Positions 45,420 through 56,163 of a DNA stretch of 64,000 nucleotides are shown here, in pieces (positions within the stretch are counted from its first letter, which is position 1; each line of letters opens with the position of its first letter). Source of the stretch: Hsuehochloa calcarea. Lineage: Eukaryota; Streptophyta; Magnoliopsida; Poales; Poaceae. The notes under the pieces were generated by a model. The model was given only the letters and a program-made list of their open reading frames with translations, made no database searches and was not told where the DNA came from. The stretch spans positions 16,545,232 through 16,609,231 of the forward strand of contig CM070599.1 in NCBI GenBank assembly GCA_036346395.1, written 5' to 3'. The position numbers and the translations under genes were made by a program.

Positions 45420-48368
45420 ATGGCAGAGGCACCGTCTTCGCCGCCGTCATCGACGTCGCCAAATACGTCTGGATCTCCGATCAAGGTGGTACGCAGGCGA
45501 GAAGGCAGAGGAATATCCAAATTGCCCTCGGGCCGCATGACGATCACGGAGGTCAGTGACGTCGGGATCCCGCTGAGTCCCAAGAAAGCGGTGCGAGATT
45601 CGGACCGTCTGCGGGGTACTTGTAAGGAACGGGTCCCCATAACCACCCCAACACGAAGTGTCGGCGGATGTGCTGAGAGACCAGTTGTGGATGAAGCTTT
45701 ACGCCTCGTTCACTTTCCCCAAGCGCGAGACCCGGACACGCGTGTGCGATGGCACGCCGCCGCGATGTGCCACGCGTGGAGGACCTTCAAGAGCACGCTT
45801 GTCACGCAGCTTTGTGAACACCGGTGGACGCCCTTCACGGTATCCTTTCTTGTCGCGGGATACATGGGATGCCTTCGTGCGAGATGAAGACGACGGCGAA
45901 TTTCAGGGAGCAAAGTGCGGCGCATGAGCTCTCGGTGCCCAAAACACTCACCCCCACAAACTCGGCACCGCTGGGTACGCGGGTAAAGCCACGAAGTGGG
46001 CGGCGGAGGACGAGACCGATGCCCGACCGTTTGCTGGGATCTCAGACGAGCGCGCTCGAGCCTGGTTAAGAGCGAGGGCATCAGCCACGTCTTCGGGCAG
46101 CATCTCTTTCGCAAACCAGTGATTTGAGGCGGTGTCCCAACGCTCGTAAATATGTCGAACCACTTAGTTGTTAATAAGTCCATAACTTCATGGTGTCTAT
46201 AATAACATGATGTCCTCTTGCAGGAAGCATTGACTTCCGCATCTTCCCAAGGTTCCCTCGAAGTGGACAGGGAGAAGGATGTACTATCTACGGCCCTGGG
46301 AAACAAGGAGCACCCGGGTCGCACGCGAGGCGTTGGGGTTTACGTACCTTGGAGGGATGGATTCCCACACGACTCCGCCACATATAGGAGTAGGAAGAGA
46401 TCCAAGGACCAAGACGACGCTACCGAACATGTCATTATTGAAAAATTTCAAGGACAAATAACAAGTTTACAGAACCAAGTAAATGAACTCATGAGGGCGC
46501 AAGCCGCCCCTGTTAATTTGGGAGCAAGTCCTCCTCAACATCGGAGTAGCGTCGCGTCCACACATAATTCTGGACATGACGACGTGCAATTACCGATCGA
46601 CGACATCGAGGTAATGTACATCTCTGGAATGCTCCAAATATAGACATATAGGACACCTTAGCTAATTGTGTACCGTTTTGTAGGAGCCGACGCCCTGCAA
46701 GCTCCAAGTGAGGATGGTTGGGTCGATTGCTATTGAGGTCAAGGCGGGTATGGTGTATCCATACCAGAAGAGGCAATCAAAGACGGTGCCCGGTGGCGCA
46801 GGTTACGCCCGAGTGCGGTGGACATGGTACATGACAATTTCATGGCCATCCATTGAAATTCCCCGACGAAGAAATCACAACACTAGGGGATGCCGCACAC
46901 TTTTATCCAATGGCCCAAGAAGGACATCGCTCGACCTGCGCAGGGCGCGATATCGTCACGACCCTTTGCCTCTCAATAGGACCCTCGATGAGTCCGCCCG
47001 ACCTTCGCTTGAAGCCCGCCATCGGTTCCGTCGAGAAGACGCCGAAGGACAAGACAAGCGTGTCACCATATCGATCCCCGAGTCATCTCCAGAGAAGACG
47101 TACAGCAGCGCGTGTCATTACGAACAAATCGATATCAAGAAGATTCAAGCGCCGCCAAGCCCGGCAATACTCCCTTGGATATCCGTTGGTCTCGACAAAG
47201 AACTAACCGCTCGGGACTAGCTTGTCAATCTTTGCATGAGTGGTACATGCGCAAGACCCAAGAGGAGGAGCCATATTGGAATCAGCGTCGATACGGAGCG
47301 AGCATTTTCATCACGAGGCGCCACTTCGTCCGTGGGCTTCGAGGACTTATTCGACCTATACAACCTAAGCGCCCTCGGCGCCTCACTTCTACGATGTTGG
47401 ACCTTTGTAAGTGTGTACAATCAATTTCTACACTCACGTGATAGCGATAAATATCACAACTCATTCCTTACGTCAGATACATTATGAAATGTGCCCGTCG
47501 AACCAACGAACCGGTGGGTTTCCTCGACCGCACGTGATCTCGTGAGCAAACAATAAACCAAGACGCATCCTACGCCGAAATTACATAAAATGGGATTGCT
47601 TGCTCGGACGGCAAGGAGTACATAATGGTGCCGTACAACCGTAGTAAGTGCTTCACTACTTGCTACACAAAATTCGTTTGAACATATATAGGTTTATGAC
47701 TATAGCGACATACATGAGTAGGTTCCATTTGGATTCTTGTGATTATTGTGCCAAAGAGGAACATGGTATTGTACCTTGATTCTCTACTCAACAAAACCAT
47801 GACTTCACCCTTCTTAAAGTAATACTCGAAAGGTACGATCATTTCCTCCGCACATAATTGTATTGTAGTCTTCCTTCATTTGAAATGGGCGAGGATAACT
47901 TTTGGAATCATGTAGGGCGTTCATCGGCTATGTTCTTTGAGGAGGTTTATACAAGGAACGACGCCACACTAACCCACAAGATGCGATTTCGACGCGATAC
48001 AACACAATAATAATATATCATACTCGTAAATATTGCGTCTCGAATCGACTGTACCTATATATGTATACCCATTTTTGCAAAGGTCGCCAAACAAAAACAA
48101 GATCACCTATCGCATTCTACGATGCCATCATATGCGGCTATTGATTAATTCCACGACACGATCCCGGGTAGGTCAATCTCGCTATAGTTATTTTCTAATT
48201 ATAAATTTAAATATATATTCTTACTACTTTACTCTTGCTAGCGACGGACTTCAACGTCTGCTTAAAAGCACTCCGTAAGAACGAGGTCACACATGTTCGA
48301 GGGTTGCTCTGCGACTTCATCAAGTCGGAAATCGTTAACCCGACGGAGAGTTTCACGTCGTCGACTAG
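45420..48368 (+). pseudogene. Second CACTA-1 gene: En/Spm-type protein with Ulp1-like protease domain
   Basis: The ATG at 45420 opens a Ser/Pro-rich N-terminus. Next is the Transposase_24 (Ptta/En/Spm) region: DQLWMKLYASFTFP, FKSTLVTQ, PFLSRDTWDAFVRD (45680-45890), a coiled-coil stretch (EKFQGQITSLQNQVNEL, 46437-46487) and a block EPTPCKLQVRM to ITTLGDA (46680-46890), as in plant CACTA second genes. From about 47330 a Ulp1-type (C48) peptidase domain appears: FEDLFDLYNLSALGASLLRC, NEPVGFLD, KEYIMVPYN, IWILVIIVPK, YLDSLLN and ICGY. The triad can be placed at His 47726-47728, Asp 47778-47780 and Cys 48133-48135. GT-AG introns are plausible at 47408-47478 and 47644-47721. Frameshifts break the frame repeatedly. 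Confidence 0.8.
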
Positions 48369-48594
48369 TTGTAATTGATTCAATATTGTAACTCACTTTG
48401 ACTAGTTGTAATTCAATTTGTAACTCTAGCGACAATACTTCAAACATTCTTTTTAATTGATTTTGAGTTAAATGAACACTTCGAGTTGTCAACAATAATC
48501 TGTGATGTAGCCGCTTACTTGTTTGTTTTCGAGAGGGCATGGCTAGCAATTCCCGAGGCTAGTGAAAATACGACAAAAAGCGGTTAGTGGAAGG

Positions 48595-49000
48595 ACATAT
48601 CACGCACGGTTTAAACCAAGAACCGCTACGTGATATGCAACCTCCTGAGCGGTTACGAGCTCAAACCGCTCGTGATACGAAATATCACGACGGTTTTATA
48701 ATAGAACCGCTCGTGATACGAAGTATCACGCACGGTTTTTAATAGAACCGCTCGTGATATGGAAGTATCACGACGGTTCTATTAAAAACCGCTCGTGATA
48801 TTTCGTATCCGACAGTTTAAACCAAGAACCGTCTGTGATACTTCAGTATCACAGACGGTTCTATTAAAAAACCGTCTGTGATAAACATATCACAGACGGT
48901 TGAAAAACCGTCTGTGATAACCGCCTGTTATCACAGACATAAAAATGCAGACGGTTCAAAAACCGTCTGTGATGACGGTTCCGAACCGTCTGTGATAAGG
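48595..49000. repeat. CACTA-1 right subterminal array
   Basis: About twenty inverted motifs. The inner part uses CGAGCGG / CCGCTCG words and the outer 200 bp use CAGACGG / CCGTCTG words, ending beside the right terminus. Confidence 0.92.
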
Positions 49001-49015
49001 TTTTCTGTAGTAGTA

Positions 49016-49678
49016 GCTGTCTTATTTTTTCAAAGCCATGGTGGTCACATGGGGTAAACACTGTAGCTGAGATTGCATGGTATGCAGATAGGGTTATGCA
49101 AACTTGTTGTTCTGTTTGTTACCTTGATTACACTGTAAATCATCTGACTTCTTAATTTTCTAGCCTATACAAGAAGCCAAACAAAAATCTGGATGCGACC
49201 TGGCACCTGCCAATTTTGTAAAATACTTACTCTTCACTATGAAAATGATTGTTTTGGATGTCAACAGATGCACATTATGTACAAGGACAAGTAGAAATGA
49301 GTACAATTGCACAAGATCTTTGTGAAACAGCGTTAGTTACAAATCATGTATCCCTTACATCAAATGCATCCCAACAGATAACATGAAGTGCTTCTTAGAT
49401 ACATTTATGAATGATTTGTTTTGGCCAACAGAAATTACTTACTCTATGTGTTTGCTAGGCCTCCGAGCAAACAGAAAACTTTCCCAAACAGGTCTAATGC
49501 CACCAATATAGTGCATGATATTTAATATGGTTTGCAGACCTAGTCCTTAATCAGATTCTTCAAATATGATAAACAATTCTTTTCCTAGTGGATCAGGCTA
49601 TGATGATCATCTATTATAAATATGATAATTTTAGTATATTTTACCCTGCTATTAAATTGAGTTCGATGATCCACCTAG
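49016..49678 (-). other. CACTA-2 DNA downstream of its second gene
   Basis: AT-rich 3' flank of the gene that stops at 49679. It was joined to 38004 before CACTA-1 inserted. No gene. Confidence 0.55.
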
Positions 49679-50306
49679 TTACTCTAAGAACTTGAGAGTG
49701 CAAGAAAAAAATATTAGCATATTTATTGTGCCAATAAATTGGGGTCCATCCACATGAAAATAGCAAGCACCTGGTGGTGGCCTCTCAACGTTGGACTCAT
49801 CCACATGATCTTGGTTTGGGCAGCTAACATGTATACCATCTGCAGTATCAGCACCGGAAGCAGCTGGATCTGCTATTGATCCCGCCGTATGCTGAAATTT
49901 GCATTTGAATAGAAACAATAAAAAACATTAGCAACAAATGCGTTGAACAGAGAGGTAATTTGCATTGCCAATTTCAGTGAGCTCTCAAGCACTCGTAAGA
50001 GACTAACAATGTAATAATCAGTGTCCAGTTACTAACCGGATTAGATAATGCACGCAGTGGTGCCCCTGGTGTAGTGCTATCAAGTCGAGTTTGAAGTCCT
50101 GCATATTTGTTTGCACACTGACATACATTAGCCAAGTACGAATATATATATATATATATATATATATTGCATATTACTTTGTTATTGTACTGCCACGCTC
50201 CAACAAACCTGGATCATTTGCTCCAACCGCTGCCTAGCCTCGATTTCATCTTGTAGCCTAGCCTCAAGCTGAGAAACCCTGTCAGATGATGGTCGCGCTC
50301 GTCTTT
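49679..50306 (-). pseudogene. CACTA-2 second gene, 3' exons (end of exon 6, exons 7-8)
   Basis: On the minus strand, exon 6 resumes at 50306 directly after the gypsy target site and ends at 50209 with CCAG|GTTTG. It encodes a predicted coiled coil (VSQLEARLQDEIEARQRLEQ). Exon 7 runs about 50117-50037 (TCAG|TGTGC to CCG|GTTAG). Exon 8 starts at 49891 (TTTCAG|CAT) and stops at 49679-49681 after YFHVDGPQFIG. The phases agree between exons. A (TA)n run at 50144-50167 lies in intron 6. These exons complete the Transposase_24-type protein begun at 61597 and show that the gypsy insertion split exon 6. Confidence 0.8.
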
Positions 50307-53300
50307 TGTAACACCCCGTTTTCGGTTAATAAATAGTGTTTACTATTTAACCCCTATTTTCAATTCGTGATTGCAATTTGTAATATTTTTGAAAGATTTC
50401 AAACTTCTTGTTAAGCTCGGATTTGTGTTTCAAATCTTTCAATGTTTTCAAAATTTCAAATTCGAATCATTTACCATCTTTTCGATTTTGGAGCATTTGC
50501 AGATTTCAAATTCCGTCCCTCCCTCCCCTGGGCTCGGCCCACTTTCTCTCCCCTCCTTGGCCCAGCCACCCCGGCCCGTTCGGCCCGCTCCTTCTTTCCC
50601 TGGCTTCGGCCTGCTTCCCCCCCACGCCCCAGCTCGGCCCAGCACAGCCTTCCCCCTCCCGAGCCTTCTTCTTCTCCCAGCGCCGCCTCTCTCCTCTCTC
50701 TCTCCCGTGCAACGCCGACGCTGGCTCTCGTCATCCTCTGCCACCACCAGCTCCCTTTGCCCCGTCACTGGCCTCGACCGGCTCTGCAGACCGCCATTCC
50801 TCGCCACCACCTTCCGCGCCCATGCCGAGCCCTCTCCCGCCTGGGTCCGTGCGGCGCCCTCCTTGGTGCGCTCCCTCGACCGGACCAGCGGCCTTGGCAT
50901 GCGCCGTGAGACCCCAGTCCTCCCCTCCCACGCCGCAGCCTCACCTGCCCTTGCCAGGTCGTCACCGAGAATCTCCACCCCATGCCTCCTTCTCGGGACA
51001 CGGCGCCACCCGGGCCCCTCCAAAGCCCCCCCCTTCCACTGCGTATATAAAGCCCTAGAGGAGCCCCTCCACCTCCCCGCTCCATCCCCCTGCTCCCAGG
51101 TAAGAACTCTCTGAGATTTCAGTTGAGCGCCCGAAGCCCCCTCGGCCGAAACCACCTCCGGCGCCGATCTCCACCTCCGGCGATCTCCCGGCGCCGCCAC
51201 CCCCGTCACTGTGCGCCACCACCTCCCAGGAGACCTCCCCTCCAACCCCGTCGCCTCCGAACCACCGTAGCTCCGGATCGGCTTCATCTTCCCCACTCCC
51301 GGCCGCCTCCCTCTCCACCGCCGATCTCCCTCACCCGACCAGCTCCCGCCGCCATTGTTGGCCAGGTGAGCTACGGAGGACCCCACCGGCCCCGTGCTCC
51401 CCCACTTCTCCGAAGCGCCGCGCCCAGTCGCCTTCTCCCGCTCCGGCCGAGCTCCCGCCACCGCCTCCCATGGTCGCGCCGCCGATCTGGCCCAACTCCG
51501 GCGCCGCCACCACCGTCACCGGGACCGCCTCACCGAGGGGAACCCATTTTGGGTAACCCCCGGCGCCGCCGCCCCTCCCTCCGCCGGCGACGAGCCGCGC
51601 CGCCCCAGCTCCTCCCCTCGGTCCCGTTGTCGGACGAAAACTGCCGGCAATTACTGTTTGTGTTAAGGGTTAATCCCGGTTTAGTCGGCGCTAATCCTCC
51701 CTCTGTGACGCCGACTGGTGGGACCGGCAGTGGGGTAAAACACCAGGTTAACTGAGGTTTCCTGCTGAGAATGACGTGTGGGCCCGAGTCATCATCTTTG
51801 AAGACCGGTGCACCGTGGATCGGCGCTACTGCGCTGTGCGGCCTTCGCCCACGCCACGATCTTGCATGCACCAGCACCTTTGTGCGCGCCCGACACGTGT
51901 CGGCTCTATGATTTTCCAGCCTTTTCTGATTTTCTATTCAATTGAAAATTCTGTTGAAAGCTTTAAAAATACATAACTCTCTCATTATAGCTCCAAAAAT
52001 TATGAATCTTTTTCCTAAAATGTTCTAAAATCAAGATCTTGCTAATGGCACTGGTCTTGTTTAATTTGGAGTTTATTTGCTTGGTGATTTGTATTTATTT
52101 GCTCTCTTTTGTTGTTGTATCTTTTCCGGTACGTTCGTCCGAGTAGGGTTCGAAGACGCGGGAGACCTCCACTTCGTACAAGCTCAAGAATACCTAGACC
52201 CTTCTACCTTTATCCCAGGCGAGTCAACACTTTGATCATATTGACCCTACATTTTATGCAAATTATATTCGTTTAAAATATCATATTGCATGCTCTAATT
52301 TCTATGCAAATATATGTCAAACACCCTAAGGTAGTTAAATGCCTACTTGTTGATCAAATAATTATTATACCGTTTTCCTTGATACTTGAACTCCCAAAAT
52401 CCTTATCACCCTAGTAAAGATATGGTAACCTACTAGTTATAGGTCGTACTTAAACGCCATGCTAGACTTGTTTAAGTACCGGGGTATTTCTACCCCAAAT
52501 CATCATCCTTTAATCATGACAATTGTTTTGGGCAGTCATTGAGGGAGAATGACTGGGTGTTGGATAATTTGTTTTATACTTCTCCAAAACCCTAAAACTT
52601 GCTAATACTACATACAGGGCGGATGGAGAGAATGGTGGTGCCGCGTGCACGAGGCGATTGGTATGTGGTATGAACCGCTTTGGGTGGATTAAAGACTTTA
52701 TCTTGTCATGACCTCCGTGTAAAACAAGTACAACCACAAGTCTGCAAAATGCAACTTGGCTTAGTAAATTTATCGAACCACAAAGTCATCTCACCGTGGA
52801 GGAGAGCGGTCAAGGCATGAGCCGGGAAGGGGCACCGAGGGTGAGGTCGCCAGCTACGCTCGTCGTAGTGGTGAACATCCCGCACAACTTATGGGCGCAA
52901 CCCCATATGGGTGAGATGATGGAAAGGGCGAAGTAGATTGAAAGGTTACTGTGACGATCACTCAACTACATGAGTGCGGAATCATGTGGGAGTAACGAGT
53001 ATGATTGTCTCTTGTGGGTAAAGTGTATAACCTCTCTGAGTCAAAGCTGCTTTAAGCAGTAGCGCCTACGGTCAAAGGCGGACATGGGAACTTAACTTGA
53101 GTTAGTTCTATTTCAAAAACCTTTGTGGGTGGTATAAAAACCAGGTCGGGGCCTGAGATTTGACTTTTCCCTGGATCGTCATATATAATGTATGGAGGTA
53201 GCTCCAATCAAATGAAGCATGAGACAGAGTTTCCGATGGAGGGAACCTCTGCTTTATTATTACTATTGCACAATTAATCTCTTTAAAATGCAATTTGGTT

Positions 53301-53930
53301 AAAATGCTAAGTGGTAGCATTTCCTAATATCTGTGATTTACAAATCTTGCTTACGCAAATAAAAGAACCCGAGCCAACCTTGTTACACCTTGCATGTATA
53401 TTATTGCATCTTGTGTGGGCTCGCGAGCACGATAGTTGTGCTCATCCTCGCTTTCCCATCTCCTCGTAGTAGGAAGACACAAGACTACGACTACTACGAG
53501 GATCCGTAAGTCCGAGGACCCGGGAGGCATTGAGCGTAGTTTAGTCCTTAGTTGTTCTAGTCTCACCCCAGTCTAGCTGACTCCGTCGGTTCTTGTGTAC
53601 CTCCTATATTGTCTGGGGATTTTCGGATAATATCGGGTGTACACGGGTTCCCCAGTCACTTGCCTGCGGTAAGATGTGCCCTCACCCCTTTGCTTCCGTT
53701 GTCGCCTCTGCTATCTTTTGTAATGTACTCATTTGGCCTGTTCGGCCCTTATTATAAAAAACTGACCCGAAGCGGTCTATGTAAACTCTGATGTGGAAAT
53801 TAATGAATGCAATGATTTTACGCCATGTATGGTTTGATTCAGCAATGTGCTTGTGAAGTGCTATCTATCGATCCGAGGAATAGCACGTTGATTTCCTGAG
53901 AGGATCCGGATACAAAATCTGGGTCCGAGC
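50307..53930 (+). repeat. 5' LTR of the gypsy element
   Basis: About 3,624 bp. The first 200 bp are AT-rich, 50510-51650 are strongly C-rich (long spurious frames on both strands), and the rest is AT-richer. A TATA box (TATATAAAG) lies at 51044-51052. The expected terminal CA is replaced by GC at the right edge, so the exact end is uncertain by 2 bp. Confidence 0.93.
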
Positions 53931-53936
53931 GGAGCC

Positions 53937-53945
53937 GTATCGAGC
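53937..53945 (+). promoter_or_regulatory. Degenerate primer binding site
   Basis: Reads GTATCGAGC where TGGTATCAGAGC is expected. The loss of a base within it would weaken tRNA priming, or it may be a sequencing error. Confidence 0.6.
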
Positions 53946-54134
53946 ATATGACTGTAGGAATCTTAGTTAGACTGGTCGAGCCTAAGGACTTGAGTATTAT
54001 TTTCAAAACCTAAGAAAAGCTTTGGCAAAATATAACGTATTATTTGCTATTACTTACCCCTCTTAGTTCTCCACTTTCCTTGATTGCACTTGAGTTTTTA
54101 CTCAGTCTGACTTTCGCTTGTTTCAAAATTATAG

Positions 54135-54524
54135 ATGGCAACCCCTTCGTCCGATGGACCATGGGACTTGTTTTCTCACGAAGAAGATGGAGATGAGTGC
54201 GTGGAACTTCTTCGCCAACTCATGTACCACCTAGACTACTACCGCAAGCCTATCTTCAGAGGCCGAAAGACTCAAATCCTGGACCAAGAATCATGGACCA
54301 TGGAGGTTTTTCTCTATGCCAGAGAGGGTGAGTTCATAGCTCACACCTTCAGCTCCGGGACCACTCACAACAGCTATGACGAAGCGGTTCAAGACGCAGC
54401 ATGCTTCGCCTACAAACGCCTGAGCCAGATGCACATAGACCTTCTGCGGAAATCGCCTTTCTACTACTATCTGCCTCTCCTGGAAGAACCCCCAAAGTCT
54501 GCATCATCGTGTGGGAGTAGCTAG
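54135..54524 (+). CDS. Small intact frame before gag (orf0-like)
   Basis: 129 residues from ATG 54135, the only undamaged frame of the element. The N-terminus is acidic (LFSHEEDGDECVELL). The middle has YRKPIFRGRKTQ, and the C-terminal half WTMEVFLYAREGEFIAHTFS to YDEAVQDAACFAYKRLSQMH has a strand-strand-helix pattern with 'AV.DAA..AYKRL', which resembles the C-terminal helix of a double-stranded RNA-binding domain. Rice RIRE3/RIRE8 elements are described as having an extra ORF upstream of gag of unknown role, which fits the position here. The dsRNA-binding idea is inference from the pattern only. Confidence 0.65.
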   Translation: MATPSSDGPWDLFSHEEDGDECVELLRQLMYHLDYYRKPIFRGRKTQILDQESWTMEVFLYAREGEFIAHTFSSGTTHNSYDEAVQDAACFAYKRLSQMHIDLLRKSPFYYYLPLLEEPPKSASSCGSS

Positions 54525-54789
54525 GCTAGCAGTGCTTGCATTAGCAGTCCCTTGGTTGCAAGTGCGTTTGTTTTCTTCTTTTGTAGACGTTGTGTCTGTA
54601 TCCTGTGTCATGGCTTAGTATGGCCTATATGCTGTACTCTAGAAGTCGTGTAACACTTAACCCCTTTAATATAATGCAGCCATTCTAGGCTTTGTATTGT
54701 ATTTGATCATTTTCCTTGTGTGGTTTTGAGTTGCTTTTGTTGTGCCCTAGAGGGCTATTAACCCTTATATATACCCCGCTCTAAGCTTG

Positions 54790-55949
54790 GTGTTCCTTGG
54801 ATGCCGCCGGAAGAGCCGCCGCTCCAGCTCGTGGAACCTTTGCAAGAGGTCGTGGAAGAGGCCGTGGAAGTGGCCTAGGTCGTGGCCAAGGACAGGATCT
54901 ACCACCTCCACCGCCAGTAAACCCAACCATGGCGCAAGTAATGTTTCAGCAAACCCAGATTCTGCAAGCCCTGCTGAATAATCAGCAGTCCGGATCAGCC
55001 GGTCGCACTTCAAAACTTGCATACTTCCTTCGAACCAGGCCGCTTACCTTCGCAGCGCAAGTGAGCCTCTTGAAGCAGAAGACTGGCTCCGAGATACCGA
55101 GAAGAAGCTCAGATTAGCTCGTTGCCCGAGGAAGACAAGGTAGACTTTGCTACCTATCAACTCAAAGGAGTCATTCTTTGCATGGTGGGATAACTATCTT
55201 GCCACGGAAGTCGCCGACCATGCAGTCGGAGGAAGAAGAAGAGGCAGAGAACCGAGGTTGTTGCATCTACAAGGAGATCAACTGCACCCCCACGACGGGA
55301 GAAACAGTATGAGGTACCCCAAGAGGAAGCGAACCGGATGGCAAGCAATACCTTGGGCTGAATTCAGCGACTTTAGAACCAACTTTGTGCGGTGAGCGCA
55401 ATGAGGTTGAAGAAAAACGAATTCCGGACTCTTAAGCAAGGCAACCTATCAGTGAATGAGTACCTCACTAAGTTTAATCAGCTCGCTCGCTATGCCCCCA
55501 GTGACATAGCAGAAGAAGAAGAAAAGATCGATCGCTTCCTTGAAGGCATGCGAGAAGAGATGAGGGGCCAACTCATCCTTCATGACTACTCCGGCTTCCA
55601 CCATCTCATCAACAAAGCCCTAGTCTTTGGAGAGCGAGAAGAAGACCGCAGATTTCAGCCGCAAAGGAAGATGGCCTTTCAAGGACCACAAGGTAGCTTT
55701 ACGCAAGATCGGCTTTTCCGGCGGCTCGTCTTCGGTGCCATTAGCGACCCGTCACTAAGAGCTTTAGGTCAAACTCCAGTTTCCGCTTCAGTTGTAACCC
55801 CGCCTCCCAGTGAGAGTGTTTCCCGCTCTCTTCAATCCGCCGGGCAGCCTGCAGCAGCCAACCCGATAGCTCATCTTCGCTGCTTCAACTGCGGAGAAAA
55901 AGGGCATTCGCAAAAATGTCCTCAACCGCCACCAGAGAGTACAACTTAA
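54790..55949 (+). pseudogene. Gag of the gypsy element, frameshifted
   Basis: An Arg/Gly-rich start near 54797 (FARGRGRGRGSGLGRG) is followed by a helical PTMAQVMFQQTQILQAL segment (54927) and the capsid core pieces LEAEDWLRDTEKKLRLA (55065-55120) and FATYQLKGV. The longest clean part is 55392-55949: MRLKKNEFRTLKQGNLSVNEY, KIDRFLEGMREEMRGQL and the CCHC knuckle CFNCGEKGHSQKCP. At least three frame changes (near 55065, 55180 and 55385) break it. The product would package element RNA. Downstream, a short piece of the gag-protease junction (HITTEEAQAASEA, about 56050) is the last recognisable coding sequence. Confidence 0.85.
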
Positions 55950-56163
55950 GAGCCACACCACCGAGGCGGACTTGATGGCAAGCAAAGTCATCATACCTGT
56001 AAGCATCGGAGCGGCTTCCACGCCAAGCCAAAGCCAAGGCCATGTCAACCATATCACCACCGAAGAAGCCCAAGCAGCTTCAGAAGCAATGCGAGGTACA
56101 TTCCCTGTCTAATCCGAGTAGCTCGAATCTCGGGGTCGAGATTCCGTTTAAGGTGGGTAGGTT
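55950..56163 (+). other. Deleted pol junction and polypurine tract
   Basis: The sequence passes from the start of the protease region (about 56095) straight into 'ggtcgagattccgtttaagg' and the purine tract AAGGTGGGTAGG just before the 3' LTR. The entire pol is missing between these points. Confidence 0.75.

Larger units (their letters stand above)
38005..49015 (+). mobile_element. CACTA-1: 11-kb two-gene CACTA element
   Basis: The termini TACTACTACA (38005-38014) and TGTAGTAGTA (49006-49015) are exact inverses. Subterminal arrays of inverted motifs occupy 38024-38330 and 48595-49000. It carries a TNP2 transposase gene (39104-42240) and a second En/Spm-type gene (45420-48368), both on the plus strand, with a third motif array between them (42430-43050). 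The flanking triplets GGA and GCT do not match. Frameshifts are frequent in both genes, so no intact transposase can be read. It sits within CACTA-2. Confidence 0.93.

Noticed and set aside
38002..49018. Two-base TA duplication flanking CACTA-1 as evidence for a Tc1/mariner-type element
   Set aside because: The TNP2, DUF4218 and DUF4216 domains and subterminal arrays are CACTA-specific. The outer TA belongs to the TACTACTACA terminus.
50371..51755. Long open frames in GC-rich DNA (up to 337 codons on the minus strand, repeated at 56265-57590)
   Set aside because: They occupy the C-rich part of both LTRs of one gypsy element, occur in several frames on both strands, lack motifs and are disrupted differently in the two LTR copies.
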